DNA of 64,000 nt from Sipunculus nudus (GCA_026874595.1 CM049312.1:63890929-63954928), one strand, 5' to 3'; positions 39,972 through 53,278 are shown, counted from the first letter of the stretch. Notes: a model not told the origin generated them from the sequence alone. Made by a program: numbers and translations.

Positions 39972-41382
39972 CCACTTACAGAACCAGATTGTCCGGTAGG
40001 ATATGGGTATTTGTTCAAATCGAACACAATGAGTTCTTGCTATAAATTCTTTGCTGAAAGCACACTTACACACGGCCATGCAGCCAAAACATGCAAGAAA
40101 GACGGAGGAGAGCTTGCCAGCATTGAATCTCGAGAGGAAATGATCCACCTGAAAGAAGCTTTGACCGACAACCCAACAGAAGGTAAGAACACTAAGGAAT
40201 TATCATTTCTCTCAATATCTGGATATTTTGCTTTGTATTTTTTGGTTTAATTACATGTTTTTCTTTAATGGCCTTGAAATGACCCGTCTGAATAATTACG
40301 ATGTAACATTTCTCATGATGCGTGGTCAGCTGATGTGTAAATCAATTTGGAAACTATCTCAGATCAATGGATTTTCAATTTGAATATTGTTTGTCTTATA
40401 TTTAGTTTCCAAAACAAGCTTTATTTAATAAGATTTTAAAAACTTCGAATAAATTATGAGTAGGGGAAGATGTTCATTAATGGCTTTATGCCGTTCTGCA
40501 TTTTGTTAATCCAGGTTCTAATCTTTTGGATTGTACTCCATTTTATGTTTATAAACTAATGTATTTTTTTCATGAAAAATATATACTGGTTAAATCGAGA
40601 AAGTTTCTCGATACCTTACTCAAAAAAAGTAACACGAATTCTCGCTCTATGAATAAACTTGGTTTGTCGCTTTAAATTGACTGTTGATAACTTTTTAAGA
40701 TTCCTTTAAATTGATCTTTATTTAACCTAGGCACCAGGCATTTGAGTGTTTCTCATACCTTGCTATCGCAGCTACGCCTCTCAACCAGTTTTATAGTTAA
40801 GCAAATATGTCCTTAAACAGTAGATTACAATAAAATGTTTAAACTGAATAGATTTATAAATTATTTTGATATATTTAGTATATATTAATATTTAATATTT
40901 TGGTCGAGTATTTTCTGTGTAAACATTTTGTACACTATCTAATGAACAGTACCAATCTTCAAGAATAGACCCGAGAATTATAGGTTTCTGAATATGTCAG
41001 CTTTTGTTATCTCAAGGAATTAAAATGTGAGATATACATCAGGAATTAATATTTGTTTTAAGTTTTGCATTAGTGGATGACAAGCTATTAGCCTATTCAC
41101 ATTTTTTATCTTAAGTTTATTTATTTTTTTCTTAAAGATGATGACTCAAAAGGGTACTGGACTTCTGCCTTAAAGCGTGAACAAACGTGGATATGGGAAT
41201 CAACAGGAGAGGATATATCTTATATAGATTGGGCGCCAGGTCAATTTGGAGGCCTGCTGTTGGAGAATAGGCTGTATATTAACAAATACGATCGACATAT
41301 CCATGCTAGTGATGGGTTCCTTACCCTTAAATCTCCACTGTGTGAGCAAAATTCCCTCTGTTTAAAGAGTAAAGGAGATTAA
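38949..41382 (+). CDS. C-type lectin-like domain protein with charged stalk, four exons (left arm)
   Basis: Exons: 38949-38994, 39220-39501, 39982-40182, 41138-41382 (TAA 41380-41382). All introns are phase 1; 774 nt, 257 aa. The 46-nt first exon (MMIMHKRQINKCLFI) joins VIGAISVTVTTC, giving a basic n-region and a hydrophobic core at about residues 12-25: a signal peptide or short type II anchor. Residues 26-45 hold a Cys cluster (ECPSCCSEY). Residues 46-108 form a Lys/Glu-rich, coiled-coil-like stalk ending in an NGT glycosylation site and Cys109. The CTLD starts at Cys113; long-form pair Cys113/Cys129, Cys147 in TCKKDGGELASIES, GYWTS (182-186), WIWESTG, WAPGQFGG, and PLCEQNSLC (Cys245, Cys251). 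Ca2+/sugar motifs (EPN/QPD, WND) are absent. The hydrophobic frame only works with the 39218-39219 AG as acceptor; the ATG at 39201 is an alternative start. A poly(A) signal AATAAA is at 41527-41532. Confidence 0.82.
39887..39970. repeat. (TA)n microsatellite beside a splice acceptor
   Basis: TA run, interrupted once by ccaatatat, ending about 10 bases before the acceptor of exon 3 in the left-arm CTLD gene. The mirror copy at 52290-52345 has a similar run. Confidence 0.95.
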
Positions 41383-42054
41383 TAGATGCATCTGGAAAAA
41401 ATCGAGGGGCACCTGGAAGATTTGGACAAGAAGAAAATATGAATTTTTACGGTTTGATATCTTGATATTGGCCTACAATCTTATGGTTCACAACTACACA
41501 TTGCTATGCCATGCAAGATAAATCGGAATAAAGAAATGTGGACACTCAGCAGTATAGATTGTTCATATTGTGAATATTTTATTGATATCTGACTAATATA
41601 ACATTTACCTTGAAATAAGTTTTTTTTTAACGAGCGCGAGCATAGTTCATTAGTGGCCCCCTGTTTCCTGTACATTTCATATTAGTAAACATGAACAGTT
41701 AATTGAGATGAAAAGTTTATGTCCTATAAAACATTGTAATGTCCTTTATAAACATGGTAACTGTAAATATAGATGCCGATCCTGGAAAAAGAGTCGGTTA
41801 TGTGAAGGGTACAAATGGAATAAAAAAAATATACATAGCAAATGCGACCATAACTTTCCTCTCCGCAAGCCTCAGTGTATTTGTGAGAAAAATCGATCGC
41901 TGTTGATTCATTGATCGACAAGAGTCTGTATCTAATGATTATTGTTTTGCATTGTCGCTTCCGCCATAGCCCAGGACTTTGACCAATCAAAGATTGAACA
42001 TTGGATAAATAGGATGGGCATAACCATTACAGAGAACGTGCATGTTTTATAGCT

Positions 42055-42100
<46 letters not shown>

Positions 42101-42720
42101 TGTGTTTGATATCAATCAACTAGATGTATAAAATTTGAAATTATTATAATCATTACAATGTCATGTTGTGTACCACTACCTAGGGACCGACACCTACGCT
42201 AATAATAATCTAATGTGAATCATGGTATAAAACCTCCCACCACGTAATCGACCCCAAACCATCATATAAATACCATTACTACTAGCTGTGATCGTGCGGC
42301 CGGATCATCGGATTAACAATTTCATTTCTTATTTTGTTTTGTGTGTTGTTCTTATTTAAGTTACAACTACAGATATTGGTTTCTCAGTCTTAAACTGTCT
42401 CTTTTGATCGCAAGGCTGTTTTACAAAGATAACTGACACAGGTCTTGCACGAAGCTGGCTAGAATAAAAAAAAATACAAATGACAAAATTATTTAAGCAT
42501 AGAAAATGATCAACTGAAAGCCTAGACAGAACCAAAACAGTCAAATGAGAACAGCTCACACCAACCAATGTTGATGAAATATAAAAATCTGTAGAAACTG
42601 CATAGCGATAAATCCCCGGTTATCTCTATTGTAATTTCATATGGACTCGAGCTGTTTGTGGACGCCAAATATTTCATTGGCATATTCGTTGTTGATTTAC
42701 ATTGTAAATATGACAATGTG
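41383..42720. other. 3' flank of the left-arm CTLD gene
   Basis: Conserved with the right arm. Contains a (CA)n(TA)n tract at about 42056-42101. A short frame around 41750-41910 (NIDADPRKRVGYVKGTNG-like in the right arm) is shared between arms but is shortened here by about 36 bases and shows no domain; no gene called. Confidence 0.45.
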
Positions 42721-45394
42721 GTCTATAAATTGGTTAGATACATATCGTTTGCTTGTGTGAGATTTTTGTTGTCAAGGATGACTTACACATAAACTTTGAC
42801 TCTTAACTCTGGTGGTAGAGTTAGCGAGATATAAATGCACTTGTACACAACAATAATGTGCTTCATTTCTCCAGCCCTGTTTATTTTGTGTCAGGACACA
42901 TGTTAATTCAGATGACTACTGTATGGCCGTCTATGACAAGACTATTATAGTATACAACGGTCCCTCCGTCTGTCCATCCGTCCGCCTGTTAACTGTTATT
43001 GTTACCGCGATAACTAACCAGGGTTTAGATGGATCTTTACGAAACTCATCATAATTACTTACCAATGGAATATCTCTGCCGATTTCTATTTTTGCAAAAT
43101 TCACGCATGTTTAATAAGGTCAGAGGTCACAAAGCTTCTGAGTAGTGTCACCGCGAAAATTTATATGGAATATGATCGATTTTCTTAAAACTCTACTATT
43201 TATTAAAGTGAGGGGTAACCACTTTGGTGGCTACATGGTGACTTACGAACAATTTTATGGATTTTCATGAAACTCGTTATAAATTTTAACCAATACAGTT
43301 TCATACCTTAATTATATTTTCAGCAAAATGCATGCATACTTAATTAGGTCACAGGTCACAAGATATGCGAGGGGCGTATTATGCAACATTTGCGATGCTC
43401 TTGTTCCTTTTTTCTGTCCAAAACGTAGCTACAGTACATTCATTTAAGTAGAAATCCTTGTTCCTTTTCAGTTATTGTCATATTTAGGCCCTACGAAGGT
43501 ACCTTTATTCGTCTGACATTTTGTTGTTATTTTCACGATTCCCCCGACTATTTGTGGGCTGGAATCACATCATTTAAGAAAAATCCTGTTCTTCTCTGAT
43601 TCCATAAATATCATTTATAAATAATTGAAAACATAATTACAGTGTTTTAGATGACTCTTTAGACCATTAGATTTCAGATCTTTGAAATTATATGATATTA
43701 AAATTTTATCGAAATATATATACTACTTAAAATATGCATAGTTTTGATTTTTAGTCATTATATCATCTTATGATATGACATTTTTATAGAGGATATACAG
43801 TATGGTTGCATCAATGGCCTTTTCACTATTTCGTGGATAAATAACAGTATGCATATCTATCACAGGAAATACCGCCTAAAACTAATGTAGCCTGACTGGA
43901 TATTCGTCGATTAATATCATTATATTTAACAATATTTGGATAAAAACTCCGATCGGCAGAATCTCACTGATGGATTTGCTCGGTTATATTACATGTTGGT
44001 AACAAAATGCTTCATGAAATATTTTCTTTATTACCTTGACAGAATTTGAGTCTGAAATGATAACTTGCCGTTTACTTTGAAATGATAAATAAAGAGAGAG
44101 TAAAGATGAATCAACTCATCAAAGACATACGTGTGCCGGATTATACAATTATACCAACAGAGATTATTCATTTATCAAATCCAGCCAGACCCGCTAAAGG
44201 CACTATATGAAAGTTAATATGTAAATATAGTTCTGAAAGTGTCTTATATGTACCCTTTCCTGGACGGCCTACTGCCACTATTGGCAGTCTCCACGTAAAC
44301 TACTTATTATCGTATCCCTTGACGAACACAAATATGTAAACCACGTAGCCTCTGCAGCATTCGAAGAAGATCGCTTTTAAAATGAGCCCGGCTTATTTAA
44401 AACGAAGCCTAACTTTATTCCTGCATTTAAAGAACTGGTTAAGATTTATTCCCGAAATCTTACGCCTACTCTTTCTTACCTTTCGGTACGGCGAATGATT
44501 GAAAATATATTATTCAAAATCTATATTTTAATATTTTAATCAACCTTTGGACACCTTGGTATGCGTACATTATCAATGTGCTGATGTGTGGTATTACTGG
44601 CATATGTAGATATAACCCTTTCATCATGCTTAAACATTTATGCGATTAATATATATTGTTGTAAATTTTATTTATAATTCACACACCTGAGCATGTCCTC
44701 TTTTAATTGGAAATAATTCCCGAACCTTGTTTCATCAGCCTGGATTAATGGGTACGACCGACAACATCACTGCTGTATATACCAGGTAAAAGCCATATAT
44801 GAAGGCCTGATCCATATGGATCTTGCGTTTTTATAGTTTCCAATCTGGACTCTCATCAATCTCATATATCGTTTTGTAATTGTTTGTTATTTTTACATGT
44901 TTATTAGCATTTTCTTTCTTTGTAAGGAAGAGACTAATTTCCTCGGAATAGTGCAAGAGGCTGGCCTGAAAATATAAGGATATGTGATAAATTAATGGCA
45001 TATTTATCAAGATAGCAGGTCAAAACCACTTAGCCTCGTGTTCCATTAGATCAGTAACTGCCTTCATCAGAGTGATTTAAACGCCGATGGCTTGACATTT
45101 TTCCGTAGTGCAGTGTTTAAAATAACTTAAATGGAGACTTCATTGAAATTTGTGCTGGATCTGTTTGCTCCTAAGCACTGTCACATTTTTGTATAAGTTT
45201 ATTAGAAATTGAATATATGTCATGTATATCAAACAACGCAAGCTGATCATCAGGTCACAACAAAAACAAGGCCATTTTTTAAATCACAATGATCTATTAA
45301 CATCATCAGAACCAGGCCATGTTGCTACAATTAAGTTTGTATGAATACACAACTCCGGTCCGTGTTCTGTAATTTAAGTCCATCACTATGCATT
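42721..45394. other. Inner part of the left arm, no gene seen
   Basis: Contains a dispersed repeat near 42930-43390 with a GTCCGTC-like tract, 'gcgataactaacc', and 'gaggtcaca' motifs, mirrored at about 48730-49180. Otherwise AT-rich with no exon. Confidence 0.45.
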
Positions 45395-46694
45395 GAACAA
45401 GTGCATATTTCAGCTAGGCGGATCTAAATATTTAAATTACCGGTCATTGGAAATAGCCCATGTATTTTTCCCCATTTATTCGCTAACATCCATTTTGTCG
45501 TTATTTAAATTGGTCGGACCAAAGACTTAAAAAGTTTGTCCGATATTTTTGAAAACATATTTTAATAAATTTTACATTGCGACATTTATTTCAAACAAAT
45601 TAAAAAACTGAACAGCGTTATACGCTGAACTAGGATGTCATACTTTGATTTGATAAACACTTCTGTTATAATGCAATGCGGTAACCATATTATATTGTTG
45701 GCAAGATTTTTTCTTTGTGTTTGTTATCTGATTTTATATAATTATATATTACTTTGTATCAAATCATTGCTTTTAAATCGTTGAGAAGGTTTAAAGTGAA
45801 GCTTTTCAGACCGGTTATATTCACTGATATATCATGTCCTTATTGTACTCGTTCTTTTTTATGTGTTCGCACATAGGATAATGTTTAAAAATGGGTTACG
45901 ATTATGATATATTTTGAAAAAGTTCAGCAGTTACCATTGTACGAAAGACATTCGTAGACCTGTGGACGAGTGGATCAAAATGAAATCACATCTTTAATAC
46001 TGTTTGTGAAGTTTCATGTATTTTATATAAATGTGACTAAATCTGTCCTATACTGATATATGTTTATTTCGATGACTGGTTCGCATTGACTCCTACTGAT
46101 AACAAAGATTTCTGCATGCATTCACGACATAGGATATACAGAACGGTGACTGCGATAAACCTGAGGGCTGTTTACTAAGTGATAAGAGGTGATCTTCTGG
46201 GTTGATTAACATGGAAAAAACCTGATACAGCTCGAGCCAGCCGAGTTTAGTGATCTGTACATGGAATTCCTTCATTATAGAACGACTCCAAAGTATGCAT
46301 AATCCTGCAGCAAGATTTATTATGGCTGCTTCGAAATCAGACCATATAACACCATTATTTTGTACTTTCTGCATTGCTTGCTTGTTGGGCAAAGGGTATG
46401 TTTAAAAATAATTATTTTGGTGTATCAGGCAATAAATAATGTATCTCCTCTTTATCTGCAAAGATTTATTCAATATTACATCCCTCCAAGGTACATTTGT
46501 TCAGCAGCCAAAATCTGACTGCACGTGCCCTTTACAAAATATGTAAAATCAAGCATTCAGTGTTGTTGGCTCAAAACTTTGGAATGATCTGCCATACCAT
46601 ATTACAGAAGCTTTAAAACATTTTTGTTCATGGAATATCTATATTCCCGGTCGTTTGTATACGATGCTTTACATATTAATACGGACATTTTTTT
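45395..46694. other. Spacer between the arms of the inverted duplication
   Basis: About 1.3 kb of unique sequence with no partner in either arm. Its right half is the LINE remnant described separately; the left half is AT-rich with nothing recognised. Confidence 0.75.
46150..46660 (+). mobile_element. LINE reverse-transcriptase C-terminal remnant
   Basis: Across shifting frames on + the sequence reads as the C-terminal part of a LINE ORF2: RLQSMHNPAARFIMAASKSD then HITPLF, followed by SPLYLQRFIQYYIPPR and AFSVVGSKLWNDLPYHI. This pattern (LQ..QN.AAR, DHITP, SV.G.KLWN.LP) is typical of the region downstream of the RT in Jockey/CR1-type non-LTR elements. Several stops and frameshifts make it dead. 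The minus-strand ORF at 46093-46392 is a shadow of it. Confidence 0.8.
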
Positions 46695-46860
46695 AATGCA
46701 CAGTGATGGACTTAAATTACAGAACACGGACCGCCGTTTTGTTTTCATACAAACTTAGTGTTAGCAACATGGCTTGGTCCTGATGATGTTACTAGATCCT
46801 TGTGATTTAAAAAATGGCCTTGCTTTTGTTGTGACCTGATGATCAGCTTGCGTTGTTTGA

Positions 46861-49800
46861 TATACATGACATATATTCAATTTCTAATAAACTTATAAAA
46901 AAAATTGTGACAGTGCTTGGGAGCAAACAGATCCAGCACAAATTTCAATGAAGTAACCATTTAAGTTATTTTAAACACTGCACTACGGAAAAATGACAAG
47001 CCATCGGCGTTTAAATCACTCTGATGAAGGCAGTTACTGATCTAATGGAACACGAGGCTAAGTGGTTTTGACCTGCTATCTTGATAAATATGCCATTAAT
47101 TCATCACATATCCTGATATTTTCAGGCCAGCCTCTTGCACTATTCCGAGGAAATTAGTCTCTTCCCTACAAAGAAAGAAAATGCTAATAAACATGTAAAA
47201 ATAACAAACAATTACAAAAATGATAGATGAGATTGATGAGAGTACAGATTGGAAACTATAAAAACGCAAGATCCATATGGATCAGGCCTTCATATATGGC
47301 TTTTACCTGGTATATACAGCAGTGATGTTGTCGGTCGTACCCATTAATCCAGGCTGATGAAACAAGGTTCGGGAATTATTTCCAATTAAAAGAGAACATG
47401 CACCGGTGTGTGAATTATAAATAAAATTTACAACAATATGTATAACTCGCAAAAATGTTTAAGCATGATGAAAGGGTAATATCTACATATGCCAGTAATA
47501 CCACACATCTGCACATTAATAATGTACGCATACCAAGGTGTCCAAAGGTTGATTAAAATATTAAAATAAAGATTTTGAATAATATATTTTCAATCATTCG
47601 CCGTACTGAAAGGTAAGAAAGAGTAGGCGTAAGATTCCGGGAATAAATCTTAACCAGTTCTTTAAATGCAGCAATAAACTTAGGCCTTCGTTTTAAATAA
47701 GCCGGGCTCATTTAAAAAGCGATCTTCTTCGAATGCTGCAGATAGGCTACATGGTTTACATATTTGTGTTCGTCAAGGAATACGATATTAAGTAGTTTAC
47801 GTGAAGACTGCAAATAGTGGCAGGTGGCCGTCCAGGAAAGGGTGCATATAAGACATCAAGAACTATATTCTATATTAACTTTCATATAGTGCTTTTAGCG
47901 GGTCTGGCTGGATTTGATTAAAGAATAATCTCTGTTGGTATAGTTGTATAATCCGGCACACATATTTTTGATGAGTTGATTCATCTTTAATCTGTCTTTA
48001 TTTATCATTTCAAAGTAAACGGAAGGATATCATTACAGACTAAAATTCTGTCAAGGTAATTAAGAAAATATTTCATGAAGCTTTTCGTTACAAACATGAA
48101 ATATAACCGAGCAAATCCATCAGTGAGATTCTGCCGATCGGAGTATCTATCCAAATATTGTCAAATATAAAGAAGTTAATCGACGGATATCCAGTCATGC
48201 TACATCATTTTTAGGCGGTATTTCCTGTGATATATATGTATACTGGTATTTATTCACGGTATAGTGAAAAGGCCACTGATGCAACCATACTGTATATCCT
48301 CTATAGAAATGTCATATCATAAGATATTATAATGACTAACAATCAAAACAATGCATATTTAAAGTAGTATACATATTTCGATAAAATTCTAATATCATAA
48401 AATTTCGAAGATCTGAAATCTAATTATCTAATGAGTCATCTAAAACACTATATTTATTTAAACTCCCCACTTCAAAAATTGTTTTCAATGATTTATGAAT
48501 GTTATTTATGGAATCAGAGAAGAACATGGAACTCTCTTAAATGATGTGATTCGAGTCCACAAATAGTCGGGGGAATCGTGAAAATATCAACAGAATGTCA
48601 GACGAATAAAGGTACCTCCGTAGGGCCTAAATATGACAATAACTGAATAGGAACAAGGGTTTCTAATTAAATGAATGTACTGTAGCTACGTTTTGGACAG
48701 AAAAAAGGAACAAGAGCACCGCAAATGTTGCATAATACGCCCCTCCCATATCTTGTGACCTGTGACCTAATTAAGTATGCATGCATTTTGCTGAAAATGT
48801 AATTAAGATATGAAACTGTATTCGTTAAAACTTATAACGAGTTTGTTTCATGAAAATCGATAAAATTGTTCGTAAGTCACCATGTTGCCACCAAAGTGGT
48901 AACCTCTCACTTCATTAAATGGTAGAGTTTAAAGAATATCGATCATATTCCTCATAAATTATCGCGATGACACTACTCAGAAACTTTGTGAACTCTGACC
49001 ATTTTAAACATGCGTGAATTTTGCAAAAATCGAAATCGGCAGAGATATGCTATTGGTAAGTAAGTTTGATGGGTTTCGTGAAAATTAATCCAAACTCTGG
49101 TTGGTTATCGCGGCAACAATAACAGTTAACAGGCGGACGGACAAATAGACAGACGGACGGACCATTGGTATACCATAATAGTCTTGTCATAGACGGCCAC
49201 ACAGTAGTCATCTGAATTAACACGTCTAAACACAAAATAGACAGAGCTGGAGAAAATGAAGCACATTATTGTTGTTTACAAGTGCATTTATATCTCGCTA
49301 ACTCTACCACCAGAGGGATGAGTCAAAGTTTATGCGTTAGTCATCCTGGACAACAAAAATCTCACACAGGCAAACGATATGTATTTAACTAATTTATAGA
49401 CCACAGTGTTTGGTTCGTCAAAATGTGTTTAAAGGCGCGCACTGTAGGGTTGTTGTCATATTTACAATGTAAATCAACAACAAAAATGCCAATGGAATAT
49501 TTGGCGTCCACAAACAGCTCGATTCCATATGAAATTACGATAGAGATAACCAGGGATTGATCGCTATGCAGTTTGTACAGATTTTTATATTTCATCAACA
49601 TTGATTGGTGTGAGCTGTTCTCATCTGGCTGTTTTGGTTCTGTCAGTTGATCATTTTCTATGCTTAAATAAATATGTGTTTTTGTATTTTTTGTTCTAGC
49701 CAGCTTCGTGGACGACCAGTATCAGTTATCTTTGTAAAACAGCCTTGTGATCAAAAGAGACAGTTTAAGACTGATCAATAAAATTAAAATGGATGAACGA

Positions 49801-50085
49801 GAAACCAATATCTGTAGTTGTAATTTTAATAGGAACCCCACAAAACAAAATTAGAAATGAAATTGTTTATCTGATGATCCGGCCGCACGATCACAGCCAG
49901 TAGTAATGGTATTTATATGATGGATTGGGGTCGATTACGTGGTGGAAGGTTTATGCCATGTTTCAGATTATATTTTTATTAGCATCGGTGTCGGTCCCTA
50001 GGTAGTGGTACACAACATGACATTGTAATGATTATAATAATTTCAAATTTTATACATCTAGTTTATTGATGTCAAACACAATATT

Positions 50086-50116
<31 letters not shown>

Positions 50117-50797
50117 AGTAGGTATAAAACGTGGGTGTTCACTGTAATGGTTATGCCCATCCTATTCATCCAATATTTAATCTTTGATTGGTCCAAGTCA
50201 TGGGCTCTTGCGGAAGCGACAATGCAAAACAACGATCAATTTTTCTCAAAAATACACTGAGGCCTGTGGAGAGGAAAGTTATGGTTGCATTTGCTATGTA
50301 TATTTTAGAATGTATGACAGAACTATCAATACATTCATCTTCTTTCATTCCATTTGTACCCTTGACATAACCGACTCTTTTTCTAGGATCGGCATCTATA
50401 TTACCGTTACCATGTTCATAAAGGACATTACGATGTTTTATAGGACACAAACTTAACTTTTCATTCTCAATTAACTGCTTACTAATATAAATGGTACAGG
50501 GAAAGGGCGAATAATGAGCTATGCTCGCGCTCATTAAAAAAGAAACTTATATCAGGGTATATGTTATATTAGTCAGATATCAATAAAATATTCACAACAT
50601 GAACAATCAATACTGCTGAGTGTCCACATTTCTTTATTACGATTTATCTTTCATGGCATAGCAATGTGTAGTTGTGAATTTCAGGAGGACCATAAGATTG
50701 TTGGCCAATATCAAGATAAGACCTATATCAAAACGTAAAATTCATATCTTCTTGCCCAAATCTTCCAGGTACCCCTCGATCATTCCAGATGCATCTA
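46861..50797. other. Inner part of the right arm, no gene seen
   Basis: Mirror of 41383-45240. Includes the dispersed GTCCGTC-type repeat (about 48730-49180) and an AT microsatellite (50088-50117). The 122-codon minus-strand frame at 50166-50534 matches the shortened frame at 41750-41910 but shows no domain. Confidence 0.45.
50088..50117. repeat. (AT)n microsatellite, right arm
   Basis: AT run corresponding to the (CA)n(TA)n tract at 42056-42101 in the left arm; the CA part is missing here. Confidence 0.85.
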
Positions 50798-52288
50798 TTA
50801 ATCTCCTTTATTCTTTAAACAGAGGGAATTTTGCTCACACAGTGGAGATTTAAGGGTACGGAACCCATCACTAGCATGGATTTGTCGATCGCATTTGTTA
50901 ATATACAGCCTATACTCGAACAGAAGGCCTTCAACTTGACCAAGCGCCCAATCTATATAAGATTTATCCTCTCCTGTTGATTCCCATATCCACGTTTTTT
51001 TCACGCTTAAAGGCAGAAGTCCAGTACTCTTTTGAGTCGTCATCTTTAAGAAAAAATAAATAACTTTAAAAGCTCTAGCATAAGTTTGATCATTAACCGT
51101 AAAAAAAATGATAAAAAAAGTGAATAGGCTAAAAGCTTGTCATCCACTAATGCAAAATTTAAAACAAATATTGATTCCTGATGTATATCTCACATATTTT
51201 AATTCCTTAAGATAGCAACAGCTGACATATTCAGAAACCTATAATTCTCGGGTCTCTACTGGAGGATTGTTACTGTTCATTAGATAGCGTACACAATGTT
51301 TACACAGAAAAATACTCGACCAAAATATTAAATATAGGTATATACTAAATATATCAAAATAATTCATAAATCTATACAGTTTAAACATTTTATGTAATCA
51401 ACTGTTTAAGGACATATTTGTTTAACTTTAATACTAGTTGAGAGGCGTAGATGCGATAGCAAGGTATGAGAAACACTCAAATGCCTGGTGCCTAAGTTAA
51501 ATAAAGATCAATTTAAAGGAATCTTAAAAGTTATCAACAGTTAAATTAAAGCGACAAACCAAGTTTATTCATAGAGCAAGAATTTGTGTTACTTTTTGGA
51601 GTATGGTATCGAGAAACTATATCGATTTAACCAATATATATTTTTCATGAAAAAAAGAAATGATTAGTTTATAAAGATTAAATAAAGTACAATCCAAAAG
51701 ATTAGAATCTGGATAAAAATGCAGAACGGCATAAAGCCATTAATAAACATCTCCCCCTTCCCATTATTTATTCGAAGTTTTTTTTTAAATCTTATTAACT
51801 AAAGCTTTTTTGGAAACTAAATATAAGACAATCAACATTCAAATTGAAATCCATTGATCTGAGATGTTAAGATGATCTTGATATTGTACTAGACTACATC
51901 CGAAAGTCCAAACTTATTTACACATCAGCTGACCACGCCTCATGAGAAATGTTACATAGTAATTATTCACGGGGGTCAATCCAAGGCGATTAGTGAAAAC
52001 ATGTAATTAAACAACAACAAAAAATACAAAGCAAAATATCCAGATGTTGAGAGTCACGATAATTCCTTAGTGTTCTTACCTACTGTTGGGTTGTCGCTCA
52101 AATCTTCTTTCAGGTGGATCATTTCCTCTCGAGATTCAATGCTGACAAGCTCTCCTCCGTCTTTCTTGCATTTTTTGGCTGCATTGCAGTGTGTAAATGT
52201 TCTTTCAGCAAAGAATGTATAGCAAGAACTCGTTGTGTTCGATTTGAACAAATACCCATATCCTACCAGACAACCTGGTTTTGTAAGG

Positions 52289-52348
<60 letters not shown>

Positions 52349-53278
52349 ACAATGTATCATGTTTTTTCCGATAGTCTATGAAGTTTCGGAAGTTCCCATG
52401 TATTACGCTACTCTATAAACACTAGTTCAATAATTCATATAACCAAATGTAATACACTTTATAAATAATTAAATAATCTTTGACGAATATACCTTAGACT
52501 TCTTGAAAATTATACTCCATATACGCATTAATGATACTCTAAATCCTGAACGTGTTACATCAGCCAAATTATTCGGCATTTAACTAGAAGGAACATCACA
52601 GTGGAATGCCTAGTTGTTAATAATTATAACCTCTGTATAAAAACACTCATATAAAACACATTAATCAAAGCAGCTACAAGATACATCGATACTCTTAAAG
52701 GAAGTGTTGAGTATTTATGTAAATGGAAACTCACCACACGTTCCATTTTACTCTTCTTGTTGATGCACTATTCCTGATTCTTCCAATGTTCGTTCCGTTT
52801 TGCTTCTGTAAGACTCACATTTTTGCTGTAGCTTTCCTTTTGATGCAAATTTTCTGTTTCTTCCAATATCCTTGCCGCTTTTTTTAAATTTTACTTCTGT
52901 TCCACTGACATCTTTGCTGTAGTCGGAACAGCAGGAAGGACACTCGAATACCGAATATCGAGCGGGATCAATACATGTTGTTAAAGTTACACTGATGGCT
53001 GGTATAACTGCTTTAAGAACAATCATGAAAGGCTTGAATATACAGAAGAAAAGTATGGAAAGTATGAAATTTATAAATTCCTTCCGTATCCCTGTGCGCT
53101 TATTGGGTTTCATTTGTCACAACTGCTTCTGATGCCAATTTTATTACCCTTAATTTTAAAGACCGAAATGATATCATTTTATTATAATTGAAAGACACAT
53201 ACATGAAACTGTGAAGACGTTAAAACAGTTACCTATGAATAAGCATTTGTTAATCTGCTGCTTGTGCATGATCATCAT
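50798..53278 (-). pseudogene. Broken mirror copy of the stalked CTLD gene (right arm)
   Basis: Minus-strand exons by homology: 53278-53233 (MMIMHKQQINKCLFI), 53007-52735, about 52282-52080 (SSCYTFFAER, CKKDGGELVSIES), 51043-50798 (WIWESTGED, PLCEQNSLC). Defects compared with the left-arm gene: (a) in exon 2 an extra A shifts the stalk frame and a later ~10 nt loss restores it; (b) the Gln codon just before the exon 2 donor is TAA (52748-52750); (c) the exon 3 acceptor AG has become AA, and the flank is shortened; (d) in exon 4 an extra A near 51000 shifts the frame before WIW. The poly(A) signal (rc at 50633-50638) and first exon are intact. Together these prevent a CTLD product unless splicing is unusual. 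Confidence 0.82.
52290..52345. repeat. (TA)n microsatellite, right-arm counterpart
   Basis: Mirror of the run at 39887-39970, again abutting the (now lost) exon 3 acceptor. Confidence 0.95.

Larger units (their letters stand above)
34141..45394 (+). repeat. Left arm of a large inverted duplication
   Basis: Collinear reverse-complement match to 46695-60444. Anchor pairs, outer to inner: 34141-34185 with 60400-60444; 34245-34300 with 60185-60235; 34620-34670 with 59860-59905; 35795-36235 with 58500-58955; tandem array 36900-38240 with 54300-57820; CTLD gene 38949-41382 with 50798-53278; 41990-42100 with about 50080-50170; 42640-42720 with 49460-49530; 45241-45394 with 46695-46860. Protein-level comparison of the CTLD exons gives roughly 85-90% identity, so the arms are old or very heterozygous rather than identical. 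Confidence 0.9.

Noticed and set aside
41708-41914. Cysteine-containing small frame after the left-arm CTLD gene as a toxin-like or antimicrobial peptide
   Set aside because: Not preserved in the mirror copy in the same frame, no leader, no splice signals; conserved only because the arms are duplicates.
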